A DNA stretch of 64,000 nucleotides from Prochilodus magdalenae (lineage: Eukaryota; Chordata; Actinopteri; Characiformes; Prochilodontidae), in the NCBI GenBank assembly GCA_024036415.1, contig JAMWET010002916.1, forward strand, positions 1-64,000, written 5' to 3'. The notes under the pieces are model-generated. The model did no database searches, was not told where the DNA came from, and saw nothing but the letters and a program-made list of their open reading frames with translations. Of the stretch, positions 50,315 through 61,914 are shown in pieces. The translations under genes were made by a program, and so were the position numbers. Positions within the stretch are counted from its first letter, which is position 1; each line of letters starts with the position of its first letter.

Positions 50315-53300
50315 TGTGGAAGAATGCAAATCTGAACTCCAGTGACGGAAAAGAAAGACTGAACCTATGAACTTACAGGGAGGAGTTTGCTTAAGCAAAC
50401 TTATCACAAATCTCACGTCATACCCAATTACAGAGAAGCCAGTTAGTCACCTACTCCAGGCATGTTGCACCATCTTCTGATCAAAACTGAACTCTCGTTT
50501 CACCTAGATATAGATTGCTGGAGAACAGGGAGAAGATATACTGCAATAAACACACTGCAGATTTAGCTTTTTATTAACAAATAGATCATTAACACTGTGC
50601 AATACATAATAAAGGAATAAGAATTTTGTCCCTATCCATAATATGGCTTTGTCTCCAATATAATAGCCCTTTTGTGGGTCAGATGCTGTATCCCTGCTCT
50701 GGCCTATCATCAGTGGTCACAGAACGCTGTCCACAGGCTACTTGGCTAGATTATTTTGGCCAGTAAACTGTTTTCACCAGCACTTTTCTCTAGATTGTAC
50801 ACCCCTGGACGACAGGATGACAAAACAAAAACTCTTTTCTGAACAGTTATGAACATGTTGGTCAAAAGGATGCAGTTAGATGAACACCGTTTTCTTACTT
50901 CACTCCAGTCATTGCATGGGCTTGCTCCCTTCAATCAGCAGCACCGAAATTCTGTAGTATATGTTCAGTAGCAATTTGTGTGCATGTGGCAGAATCCCAA
51001 ATGTCTCTGGGTTAGACATAATATGCACCGGTTGAGAGGTGCAGGTCGAGCATCATGTCTCAGCTTATAAATGAAAACAGTCATGAAGACAGGAGAACGA
51101 ACAGATGATCATTAACACTGCATTATTTAACGGTCACTTGAAGGCAGGTGCAGTGTGCATGTGCATGGTGGAGAGCCGGAGCAAATAATGGAGAGTGTGG
51201 AGGAAAACGCGGGAGAGAATGTGCGTGTGGTGAACTGTAGTAGGCTGTAGCCTGGGTTCTCCAACTGGTGTTATCTGGGAACTTGTGATGAGTGAAGTCT
51301 TGGTGGTCTCATTGTTCATTAAACTGGCTCTGAAACCCCTTCACGATGTGTTCCCTGTGTGTCTCTTCTTGGAAGCTAAGTATCCACCTCTCTATGAGAG
51401 CACCCACCTAACACCATACTTTCATTCGTTACAATTACATTACATTATAGGGATATCAGTCTTAATGAAATCCACTGTATACAGAGCGTTATTAGCGTAT
51501 CTGTACAGTGTTATATTTTCTACACTGCCATTGCCTGTGGTGATGGAGAGTTGGGGAGCCTAAAATTCCTGCTGGCGCTCATGTTTCTCCTGTATGGCAG
51601 GTGGAGCTGATAAAATAGACACTGTGTGTGGAAAAAGGTCATCTGGCATAGACGGGACAGTATTAGGCAGACCTAATAGTCTCTGAAATGAACCACAGGG
51701 TAAATGAGTCCAGGTGACCAGGATCCAGTGATCCAGTTGGTGGATTAATGTTGGTTCTTCCATCAGCTCTCTCCAATGAGCTTTTAAGTGTTAGGTCATG
51801 GTGTAATTGCTCCCTCTGGTGTTGGTGTGGGGTTTGGCACATACCATTCCAAAAAAAAAAAAACCTTACTAAACAGTGGCAAAAGCTGGCACTTTACCCA
51901 AATGGCTAGTATTCCACAAACACAACCGTACTATACCATCACACCATTTTATCACTTATACAAATGAGTCGATCCAATGACAGCTTTCAAGCTTTATTTT
52001 GTTCAGTTCTACTGTTTGTAGCTTTGCTACAAACTCCACCTTTGAAGACGACTGTTGGCTCTTCAGTCGGTTTCCCTTTTGTTTTGCCTAGCAGTCAGTC
52101 GGCATATTGAAGGAACAGTAAACTCAGTCACTGAGAGTGAATGAGATTCTTAAATGCAATGACAGGTAAAAATCTAACCTTCTCAGATGATTTTATTTAA
52201 CCTAAATACTTACAGCTAGGGCTGTACCCAACTCAGAATTTTGTCAGGCGAATTGGATTTGCCTGTCCTAGTCGACGATTCGACTATTCTTTCACAGTTT
52301 TTCTCCATGTACATTATCTAGTAATCAGTAAATCAATCTGCATACGTTTCAGATCTGATGTGAAGAAAGTCAGCAGAGTCACAGGAGCATATTTTTGAAT
52401 TAAAGAGACGTGGCGTATGATGATCAATCTAAAGTGGAGTCCTTAATTACAGGATATGGCGTCGGCCAGCAGCGTATTTATGCTAAACATTAGCTCTTAT
52501 AGCTTATAGTCTTTTAATTTCACTCCTAGCAGCTTCTTCAGGTGGAGGACCCTTCGTCTTTCATCTCTCATAAATAATGATCTGCTAAATAAAACCAGAT
52601 TAGTCCATATTTATATTATTTTTAGACGAAAAGAAGAATGGTAGGCCTGAAACCGTTTATTATATTACCCGCGCTGAAATAATTATCTCTCGATTATCGG
52701 CAGGCTGTCAGGCGGCAAAGGATTGGACGTGACGCGCGCTGAGCCACAGTAAAAGAAATGTTTATTAGTTCACATGCCGAGTCTGGCGAAACAACAAACA
52801 CTCAGGAGATAGACTAGAACGGAGACCCAGGGACAGGGCGAGGGTCGAAAACCAGAGATTACCGGGGAATACCAAGAATATATTCTAGCCCAGCTCTGCC
52901 CTCTAGTGTTGAATAATCCTTACTGATTCCTTGGCTTAGCATATTAATATAAGAGTCCCATTTAAAGTATGTAACCAAACATTACATATTTGTTTGCTCT
53001 TTTGGATTTCCTCTTTGGATTTTTTCGCTCATATAGCTGATTTCCTGGTTTTTGACCCTCGCCTGTCTCTCCATCTATGACCCTGCTCAACTGTCAACCT
53101 GTTTAACAAATCTCATCTGACTTTTAGCTCTGCACGTATCATGTAACATAATCTAGGGCCCTGATGACATCCTCACAACATCCTCGGCAAAGACTGTTTA
53201 ACAACACACAGTGTAGGACAATGCATGGGGAGAAAACCAAATGCAAGCAGAAGTAAAAAAAAAGAACAGAAGACCATACAATAGTAGCCTTGGCAAAAAT

Positions 53301-53550
53301 GTGAACCAAAAGACACAAACCGGAGAACAGCAAAAGGTCATAACAAGAAGGCCCAACAGATAAATGCTCAGTATGCACTAAGGAAACAGTGGCAATACTT
53401 TGCAACATGGAGACAAACAAACTGGCTTACATACTGAAGAAAACAGGTGCGAGCAATAGGCATTCAGGCGACTGAGAGGTTTGGATCACATGACTGGTTC
53501 ATCCATTATGGGACATGGAGCCCACAGGACTTACTGGGTTGGGGATTACT
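50315..53550. other. Upstream region of copy C and gene-free intergenic DNA
   Basis: The first 150 bases resemble the upstream region of copy A and should contain the copy C promoter, though no defined element is visible. The rest, to the SINE at 53.55 kb, holds no supportable gene. Text at 52.66-52.90 kb may be an old retroelement fragment, unclassified. Confidence 0.45.
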
Positions 53551-53770
53551 TACATTTACGGCATTTAGCTGACGCTCTTATCCAGAGCGACTTACAAGTT
53601 TAATCATATTACAGGTAGGCCAGTGTAGTGTTAGGAGTCTTGCCCAAGGACTCTTATTGGTGTAGCACAGCATAGTCACCCAGACTGGGATTCGAACCCC
53701 AGTCTCCCACATGTGGTGGTGGCTCTCTGGCGGGCAGACAGTGGTGTTATCCGCTGAGCTACACCAACCA
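53551..53770 (-). repeat. tRNA-derived SINE with L2-type tail, well preserved
   Basis: On the minus strand: head TGGTTGGTGTAGCTCAGCGG with a canonical A box, B box GGGGTTCGAATCCCA, body GAGTCCTTGGGCAAGACTCC, and tail with hairpin CGCTCTGGATAAGAGCG (53573-53589), ending near AATGTAA. Same family as 839-1013; the tail equals that of the LINE at 42.7 kb. Confidence 0.85.
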
Positions 53771-54311
53771 CTTAACCAGGATGCTTGACATTTAGAACTT
53801 GCTGGTAAGTTCCCTGTTCCCTGTTACCTGGGACCGAAAACAAATGTTGTTGACACAATGTAACATGCGCTGTAATCAAAGCTAAGCCCTGTCCAGTGAA
53901 ATATCAGAGCATGCAACTTTTCTGGCCAGGCAGTGTATATGCAACACTTCATGTTTTATTTTCACAGGCTTTTGTGTGGCATACATGTGCAGCTGAAAAC
54001 AACTAACTGGCAAACTGACTCCCTCAGATTTTCAATCAGCAGGACAGCCCTGTGAAAGAGGTATGTGTTGTGTTCCATATGCTGCATGTTAGACACTAGA
54101 GGTCGCTGCTGCGCTACAGAGGGAGGCTGCAAGTGAAGCGTCTGAGTAAGAGTGAGGACAGGACAGCCATGTGTGTGAGGAGAATAAAGCTCCGTTCAGA
54201 CAGACTTCTCCCTAAATATTTACCACACAACTGGACACTACAGTATGTACTTTAAAATCAGAAAATCATTAAAATACAGGGAAAAGAGCTATACAACTAA
54301 TTTACTGATCG
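53771..54311. other. No gene recognised upstream of the GIMAP relic
   Basis: No exon could be defined. It may contain the decayed 5' part of the GIMAP pseudogene. Confidence 0.4.
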
Positions 54312-54971
54312 ATGAATCCACTGATCCTGCTGATTGGGAAGATGGGGACAGGCAAGAGTGTAACAGGAAACACAACCTGAACCTGAACCAACCTGAAGAA
54401 ACACATCCTGCGCAAAAATGCCTTCAAATCCGAGATCTGTAACCTCACAGTGTGACAAAGCCAACGGCACTGTGGGCAAAAGAAAACTCACTGTTGAATC
54501 ACATTGACTCCTGGTCTGTTTGACACTGAGCTAACTCCAGACATGATTGTCAGTCGGATTAAGTGGTGTATTCCACTGTCCGCTCCGGGTCCACATGTCT
54601 TTCTAGTTGTGCTTCGGGTAGGGAGGTTTACGGAGGAAGAGAGGAAAACAGTAGAGATATTTCAAGCAATATTTGGCAAAGAATCCTCCAGCTACACCAT
54701 GGTGCTGTTCACTCACGAAGATCAACTCGGGAAGCAAAACATTCATCAGTTTGTACGTAACAACTCCAATCTGTTAAGCTTCATCAAGGAATGCGGCGGC
54801 AGATACCATGTGTTCAATAACAAAGATCAGGATCCGGACCAAGTCCTCCAGCTTCTGGACCAGACTGATAACACAGAGATGCTTCAGGAGGCTGAGAGAG
54901 CGATAGAAGCAGAGAAACTGAGGATCTTGGAAGAGAACGAAGCACAGGAAAAGATAGAGATAGAGGACTGA
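54312..54971 (+). pseudogene. GIMAP-family GTPase pseudogene
   Basis: GIMAP proteins are immune-associated AIG1-type GTPases. The relic starts near ATG 54312 with NPLILLIGKMGTGKSVTGNT, a P-loop, then hits a stop. The next parts (LRKNAFKSEICNLTV and CDKANGTVGKRKLTV) lie in different frames. From 54505 one open frame gives TPGLFDTELTPDM (without the Asp of DTPG), the family box PLSAPGPHVFLVVLRVGRFT, LFTHEDQLGK (THED where THGD is usual), YHVFNNK and a charged helix, ending at a TGA at 54969-54971. The separation of the frames by stops and shifts argues against introns. The C-terminal open frame may still be transcribed, but the GTP-binding site is broken. Confidence 0.85.
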
Positions 54972-55330
54972 AGAAAGAGGTTTCCTGAGGAACAGTTTGA
55001 GAGAGAGAAAAGACAGATAATGAAACAACATGGCCGGAGAACCAGCTGAACAAGGCAACTTGTTTGAGAAGATCAATCCGTACCTTATTGTGAGATGTTT
55101 TGGCTTAGAAGTAATTGAGAAGATTGTTTCCAAGATTGCTCTAAATATGACTCCTCCAATGCTGGTCTCCTGTGCAGCTCCTACTCCAGCTCTCCATGCT
55201 GGTTCAGTCCCGGCCTTCCCGAGCTGCTGCTCCCTCTGTGGTGGTCTCCTTGCAACTCCTGTTTTAGCTCTCCATGTTGATCCTGCCTTAGCTTCATGAG
55301 CTCCTCCTGTGGTAGTGCCCCGTGCAGGTC
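54972..55330. other. Possible decayed tail of the GIMAP relic
   Basis: A continuation of the coiled-coil text is suggested by EEQFEREKRQIMKQH just after the stop, and a short frame MAGEPAEQGNLFEKINPYL follows. On the minus strand 55180-55330 there are LRQDQHGELKQELQ-like words. None of this can be assembled into a gene. Confidence 0.3.
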
Positions 55331-56549
55331 CTGTCTCTGTAATGCACTTCTAAAGCCACACCTTAAAATAAACGTCTGAGCATTTCATTTAGTCACTAAT
55401 ACTGCAATCAAACTTCAGCAGATGATTCAGTAGTGGTAGAGACAGTTTCATCCAGTTGTGATAATACTATTTGGCACGCCTGCTGGCTCTCTTCTCACCC
55501 CTGATCTCCTGAACCCCATTTCCCATAAGCCACCACCTGATGATGTCACTGTCACATGTCCACCATCTCCCATTACTGTTCCGTTTTCTAGATCTGAGTC
55601 ACCTGAGTATTGATCACACCTGTTGTTAATCTCTCACACTGACCCATTGCGAAGTGTTGCCGCTCTGTGCGTACCGAGCGGTCCTCTCTGTGATTACTCG
55701 TTTGCTACTCTGGTTTTGATGTTCAGTTTTACTGATTTACTCTTTTGTCTTTGCCCTTTTGGGACATTCGCTGGTCCGCTTGTTTCTTGACTCTGTCTTG
55801 CCCTTCTGTTATGTCCACCTTGCTCTTGTTGCTGCTGTGTTGGATTACAGCTCTTTTGAATAAACCTCACCTTGATTTTAGCTCACCACTCGTCATAATC
55901 TGTCCACACTGTTATTATAATTGTACATTTATTGTCCATGATATAACTAGTTACAAATAGTACATGACTATCAGTTTTTTATTGTAAAATCATAACACTT
56001 ATTTTAAAAATAATGTAATGCATCCAGCACCACCTTTTTTTTGGCCAAGTTAAAAAAATGTGTGAAAAACAAAAAAATCAAATAAATTTCTACATGATTT
56101 AAAAAGGTTTTTACACTTGGATTAGCTAGAAGAGTTAGTTTATCAATATATAAGAATATTGGCGTTCATAGAAGTTCAGCTGCCAATTTCTTTATTGAAT
56201 TTTGTCAAAAAGGATTTAAATACACATGCATTCAGTTTTCTTTTTAGATGTTTTTTATAGCAGGTCGGTGTGCAGTTATGTGACTGACCATCAGGGGGAG
56301 GGTCTCGGGGTAAGCCCAATTTAAACCTGCCTTCCCCTAATTATTTTTATCTTCTTCTCCCAACTGTAAATTGACAGAAAACAGGTCTGAAATTGTGGGT
56401 AAGGTTCGATTTGTTTTTGTTTTGTTTTTTTGTCCTTATTTGGCTGTTAGTAATGTGTGTCTTAAAGGCCAGTGTTCTGCTTTTGTTCTGCTGTCAAAAA
56501 TCTATACAAAATATTTTGTAGCTTCTTAAAGGATGCAGTGTATGGTTTT
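55331..56549. other. No gene recognised
   Basis: A C/T-rich stretch at about 55.52-55.88 kb ends in TTTTGAATAAACCTCACC and may be part of an old LTR or other repeat. No terminal repeats or target duplication could be fixed. The rest is AT-rich. Confidence 0.4.
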
Positions 56550-57106
56550 CACCTGATAGTATCTGTCACTTATCATATAATAGCTTCCTTTCACCTGATA
56601 ATATCTAGCACTCACCACATAGTACCTGGCATTACCTGTGTGCCTCTCACTCACATGATAGTATCAGGTACTAACCACACAGTACCTTACACTCACCTAA
56701 TAGCACCTGGTGCTTACCCTGATAGTATTTGGTAGTACCTGGTACTCACTTTATAATACATCATGCTTACTTGATAGCATCTGGCGCTCGCCACATAGTA
56801 CCTTCTTATCATGGTGGTTACCAGGTAATAACACATGGTAACCTGACAGTTTCTGGTGCTCATTTGTTGCTCATCTCATGATGCATTGTGCTCTACTAAT
56901 AGTAGATCATGTTCATCTGATCAATATCTGGTCCATTGCACCTTGTCCTCAGCTAACAGTATCTGATCCTTACCACATCATAACTGACATAACATAATAT
57001 CGGACAGCATATGGTGCTCACCTGATTTTGTGCTCATCACATATCATATGGTAGTCACCTAGTAGTATCTGGTGCTCACCACATAGTACCTTGTGCTTAC
57101 CTGACA
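56550..57106. repeat. Degenerate minisatellite
   Basis: A unit of about 45 bases, made of two related halves (CACCTGATAGTATCTGGTGCT and CACCACATAGTACCTGGTGCT-like), repeats roughly a dozen times with many substitutions and small indels. The CACCTGATAG, CACATAGTACC and GGTGCT words recur throughout. It lies 290 bases upstream of a GIMAP coding exon. Confidence 0.8.
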
Positions 57107-57396
57107 ACACTGACAAAAAGGAGAGCTGAAATAAGCTCTCAAAATATGGCAACAATGAAACCACACAGCTAACTGCCTAATTCCAAAACTCTAAATGATA
57201 ACTGAGCTTCATTATCAAGCCCTGTTTAATCAAACTGTCAGTCAAAAAGAAGTAGGCAGTGCGCAACTGCCAAGCCGCCACACCACTGCAGAGAATTCAG
57301 TTTCACATTCAAGAACAAAAACTGGGGTGTGTTGCATGAGTACTTAAACACAGAGTTACAGAGCACCAACCTACACAGAGAGACTCTACAGTGGAA
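57107..57396. other. Presumed promoter and 5' leader of the GIMAP gene
   Basis: Short region between the minisatellite and the first GIMAP coding exon. No clear TATA box or binding site stands out. Confidence 0.35.
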
Positions 57397-60300
57397 ATGA
57401 ATACAATGGCAACTGAGGAAGGTAAGGTCATGATAAACTATAGAACGTATAGTGCTTATTGTGACAGGAAGGTCATTTTATTAAAAATTAGTTCAAATGT
57501 TGTATAGCAGTGAAATTACTCTTTTTGTTCTTGTTGTTTTTTAAATTAAATTAACTTAAGATGACCCTTCCTCAACAGCAGGCAGAATTTAGAGAACTAA
57601 TTAGAGAGTGACAGAATTCTATGTATAGCATACCAGCAAAATCATTAAATGTGGCATAACTTTAATACAGGCACAATTTTACATGTTGAGGAAATAAGGT
57701 TATAGCTAGAACATCCAACAATGGTCAACAAACCCAGTTGAACCAGTTTGGAGACAAAACTCATACCATGTAGTATTGAAGTGAAAGGTAATGAGATAAA
57801 TACCACAGGATGTTTAGTAAAATATGCCAGTACCTCTATTCTGAGTATTGTATTAAAATAAATAATTCAACATTCTAATTAGTCATTCCCGAAACAATCT
57901 CAACAGGATGTATTATATACGCATGACTGTTTCAGTAATGATAATTTCACAGAAATACACAAAAGTTTACTTTATTGTAGAAAGTAATTCTTCTAGAAGT
58001 ATTGTCTTTCGGTAGGGACAGTTCTCAATGTTACACACTGACTTGCAGACCTGCTCACTATGTGTCCATGATACAGGTTCACTTTCACATGTGTCTGGCT
58101 AAAATGAGGCTAGAACTCTTTGTTTCAGTAGTGACATCAAATGTAAGCCAGAATTTTCTGAATGATGCTTTTTTGATTAAAAATCCATGATAAGTCCAGA
58201 GCTTTATAGATATCAACAGACGCACAAACGATCAATTGTTTGAAGAGTAGATTGATTAAACCCATCTTAAGAATGAAAACCTGTAGTGACACTGATTCTT
58301 TGTGAAAAAAGGTTGGAGCTAATGGCATCAAGGGCTGCATCCAGAGGATTTTGCTACAGCTCTTGTCCTTCCCCTCCTTTCTTACCACTCCTTTCCCGCC
58401 CCGGAACACTCCAAAAGAGGAAAGGAGTAGGAGGAGTGAAGATATTGAGTAGAAGTTGGGGAAATGTTGATCTTTAATGCCGCTTTATTACATTTAATAG
58501 CAACTACTGATAAACTGTGCCTATTAAAACGTTGACTTGAAAGCAACCGCTCAGCTGCTACACTAAGCCTGCTGATTCATGTTTGTGTGTTTTTATACTC
58601 CTTTTTTTCTTTGTTTTCACGTCAAGTACTGAACCCACATCCCAGATAATTACATAAACTCAGATAAAACAGAATTTAAACTATAACTGGATTGCTCCAC
58701 GTTTAAGTGTGCTTTCTGGGTGTGTCTGTAGTGAGGTCACTCTAAAATTATAAAAATAAAACCTTCCTGTTAGCATACAGTGGTATAGTTTCTTGCTGTC
58801 GGTTGATTCCTTCTGGATGCAACTATTTGTGCAACTACTTTTTTGAAGATGAGCCCATATGTATTTCCACTGGATTGGTTAACAGTCTGTTCCCATACAT
58901 GGCAGCTACATTTAGTCCCAAACTGTAAGATAGTGGGACCCACAAGTTCCTCAGAGTCTTTCAGGAATGCAGACCTCTACTATAAGCATTTACACTTGGG
59001 TAGTTAAGTTTCTTAATGTACTCCTGTGCTCTTAAAACAAAGGATGTTATACAGTTTGTAACAGTCAAATTTATGCTGTGCCTTTAAGAAAGGGCCATTG
59101 TATTTGCATATCCCAGTGTGGCCTCTGCAGAATAAGAGAGCGGAGTGGAGAAGAGAGGTGGTGTTTAGCGGTTCATTCTCATCTTTGTTTATACTCTCTG
59201 TAACGCTAGAGCTTAACTACAGTCAGACTTATGTATAAGTGCACTGTTGTGGCCGGGAGATTGATTTCAGTTAGTAACCGTGAATAAACGAGTATATTGG
59301 AGTACCCGCACTAACGTCTGTGTGGCTCAAGTGCTTCTGCTAACTCCTCTCCTCTTGGCTACCTCGAAGGCTCTCCCACATTATCCGGGCCGAAGCGTTA
59401 CAAGTTCTTGGCTTGGACATAACTAGTATAGAACCTTTACATGTAGAAGATTCCTAATACAAGGTGCTTCACACTTACACTTTTAATTCCAAAACCTCTT
59501 GTTTAAAAATGTTCTTCCTGGGTTTAATAGATGTTCTTGTTAATGCAAATGGATAGTTTACATGTAAAATGTTATTTAGGAAGGAATGTCTGTGGGATGG
59601 GACGTATCTGAAACAAATGAGCTATATAGAACAATTCTTTCCAGGAGCAAAGGAGCACCTGAGACTGGTGTTGGTCGGCCTTCAGGGTGTGGGCAAGAGC
59701 GCCACAGGAAACACCATCCTGGGTCGAGAGGCGTTCCAGTCGGACATCAGCACCACCTGCCTGACGCTGCAGAGTGAAAGTGGTGAAGGCCAGGTGTGTG
59801 GGAGGAAGGTGACAGTGGTGGACACTCCAGGTTTGTCCAGCTGCAAGCTCTCGGACGCAGAGGTGAAGCAAGAACTGGAGAGAGCCTTGACCCTCTGTGC
59901 TCCAGGACCCCACGTCTTTCTCGTCGTCATCCAGCTGGGACGTTTCACGGAGCAAGAGAGGACTGTAATGGACAAGCTGAATGAAATGTTGGGCTCGAAT
60001 GTGAATTTGTACTCTATGGTGCTTTTCACTTATGGAGACAGGCTCAAGAATAAAACAATAGATCAGTTTATCAGAGAGGACCGGAACTTGCTGACGCTGA
60101 TTAGAAATTGTGGGGGACACTACCATGTGTTCGGTAATACTGACACAGAGAATACAGCACAGGTCAGTGAGCTTTTAGACAAAATCTACAAACAGATGAC
60201 AAAGAGAAAACAGTCGTTTTATGTGAAGAGTCTGACCGAAACACCGGACACAAGAAAGATTATACTCAGCATTGCTGCTCCTATTGTAATGATCCTGGCA

Positions 60301-60591
60301 GTTTACACTATGATGGCATTTATCAGGAGCAGAGTGCCAGTGGAGAATGTTATCACTGATAAGGTGCCTGCAATTGAACCCAAGACACACTTTGACTCTG
60401 TGCCTGACCAGTTTGTTCCTAATCTGACTGAGGAACCTTCAGACACTTTTATTGAGAAGAATCTGGAAAGAAGTGCAGTGCTTTGGAAAATGCTACGAGA
60501 TCTAATGAACAAGAAGACAGAGGTGATTACCACAGCTGCTGTGGGGATTGGAGCAGGCTTGTGGATTCTGAAGAAATTCCTGAAAAAGTAG
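57397..60591 (+). CDS. GIMAP-family GTPase with C-terminal hydrophobic segments
   Basis: AIG1-type GTPase of the immunity-associated family, expected on an intracellular membrane. Coding exon 1 is 57397-57421 (MNTMATEE plus one base, donor G|GTAAGG). Exon 2 is 59645-60591 (acceptor TTCTTTCCAG|GA). The phases match, giving 323 residues. A start at the in-frame ATG 59569 would avoid splicing but adds an unconserved leader. Motifs: P-loop GLQGVGKS (residues 20-27), DTPG (68-71), family box LCAPGPHVFLVVIQLGRFTEQE, TYGD as G4 (137-140), YHVFGN as G5. The C-terminal part has two hydrophobic stretches, about 214-234 (IILSIAAPIVMILAVYTMMAF) given here only by its ends IILSIAAP and YTMMAF, and about 303-318 (ITTAAVGIGAGLWIL), followed by KKFLKK. 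This is a tail-anchor-like arrangement. A solo LTR lies in the intron. Confidence 0.82.
57422..59056. other. Intron of the GIMAP gene
   Basis: No further exon is apparent. A piece near 58795-58858 is an orphan end of the Tc1-like family at 32.6 kb. Confidence 0.5.
59057..59402 (+). mobile_element. Solo LTR
   Basis: The 346-bp unit begins TGTAACAG and ends GCGTTACA, so the ends are short inverted repeats of TG...CA type. The 4-bp word AGTT stands at 59053-59056 and again at 59403-59406 as a target duplication. An AATAAA signal occurs at about 59283. There is no internal region or second LTR, so it is the product of recombination between two LTRs. Gypsy-like or retrovirus-like origin both fit a 4-bp duplication. 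It sits 242 bases upstream of the GIMAP GTPase exon. Confidence 0.8.
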
Positions 60592-61087
60592 TTCTTCAAT
60601 GAGTGATAACAAAAATCAATAATGATATGGTCACTCCGATCCTAAATATTGGTGAGGAGGGAGCAGACACAGATGCTAATTCTCATTGTCTAAACATGTA
60701 GAAGGGCTGGGTGAATTGCAGCTGTTTAAATGGCACTGTCCATAGTGATGTATGTCCCCTAAATGTACATTAACACCCTTAATGTATATAATCAACATAC
60801 AGAAGAGCATTAAATACCATTTGTTAAAATTGTATTCTGTTACACCCCTTTAAAATGTTGTTCGTGTAAAATATACCTTAATATAATTCATATGTACTGA
60901 CTGCAGTAAAATAAAAACAAACTTGTTCAAAATATGTTTGTAAATTCCTCTTCTTGTTGGACTGTCTTAATCTCTAATTTTTAAGGAACCTCAAGATTGT
61001 TAAACAAATTTAACAAGTTTAACTAATTCACTGTGCATGAAAATTGATGCAAATTGTGATGATAATGTCTCTGTTTTCTGTAAACAG
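60592..61087. other. Spacer between the two GIMAP GTPase exons
   Basis: Contains AATAAA near 60910, a likely polyadenylation signal for the first gene. A short ATG-led frame 60627-60651 (MVTPILNI plus one base, then G|GTGAGG) would also fit in phase onto the next exon and is an alternative first exon for it. Confidence 0.4.
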
Positions 61088-61914
61088 TACATGACCAGCA
61101 GATTCCATATGAAGAACTAAGGATAGTTCTTTTGGGAAAGACAGGAGTGGGGAAAAGTGCTGCTGGAAACACCATTCTGGGAGAAGAGGCCTTCAATTGT
61201 GACCTATCATCATTGTCTGTGACCAACACTTGCAGTAAGGTCATCAAGGACGTGAATGGGAGGAAACTGACTGTTATCGACACACCGGGCCTGTTTGACC
61301 CAAGCTTTACCTTAGAGGAGACGGTCAATCGGATCAAGCATTGCATCCCTCTCTCTGCTCCTGGTCCACACGCATTCCTGGTGGTGATTGGACCGGGCAG
61401 ATTCACCCAGGAAGACTGCACGACAGTGAAGATCTTCCTGGAGATGTTTGGAGAAGATGCCAGCAGACACACTTTGGTTCTCTTCACCCATGGAGACAAG
61501 CTTGGGAAGATGAGCATTCATGAATTTGTGAGTCACAGCCCAGATCTGGAGGCATTCTTCAACAAAAGCAAACAACGACACCATGTTCTCAACAATGAGG
61601 TTAATGATTCCTCTCAGGTCGACCAGCTCCTGGAGAAGATAGGGAACATGGTGTCTGAGAATGGAGGAGGTTATTATACCAATGGAATGCTCCAGATGGC
61701 AGAACGAGCGATCGAAGAAGAGAAACAGAGGATCCTGAAGCTAAACGAAGAGAGCAGAGACTTGGAAGCACTGAAGCAGGACGTTCAAGATCTTAGGAAG
61801 CAGCTGTGGGAAGAGAAAGAGGCAAGAGAGCAAGCAGAGAAGAATAACAAGTATGTCTCTATAATAACACAGATGTTGTGGGAGATTCTGGAGAAATACA
61901 TCTCAAAGAAGTAA
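61088..61914 (+). CDS. GIMAP-family GTPase exon with coiled-coil C terminus
   Basis: Second intact AIG1-type GTPase. The exon begins after a good acceptor (TTTTCTGTAAACAG|TA) with two bases of a split codon and ends at TAA 61912-61914. It encodes HDQQIPYEELRIVLLGKTGV (and onward): the P-loop GKTGVGKS, IDTPGLFDPSF, box IPLSAPGPHAFLVVIGPGRF, THGDKL as G4, HHVLNNE as G5, then a Glu/Lys-rich helix (about the last 70 residues) likely to form a coiled coil. There is no membrane segment, unlike its neighbour. The first exon is uncertain: joined to 57397-57421 it gives 283 residues (split codon G|TA, Val), joined to 60627-60651 the same length with another N terminus. It is most like the pseudogene at 54.3-55.0 kb. 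Confidence 0.82.

Noticed and set aside
59572..60126. A 184-codon minus-strand open frame.
   Set aside because: It is the antisense shadow of the GIMAP GTPase exon.
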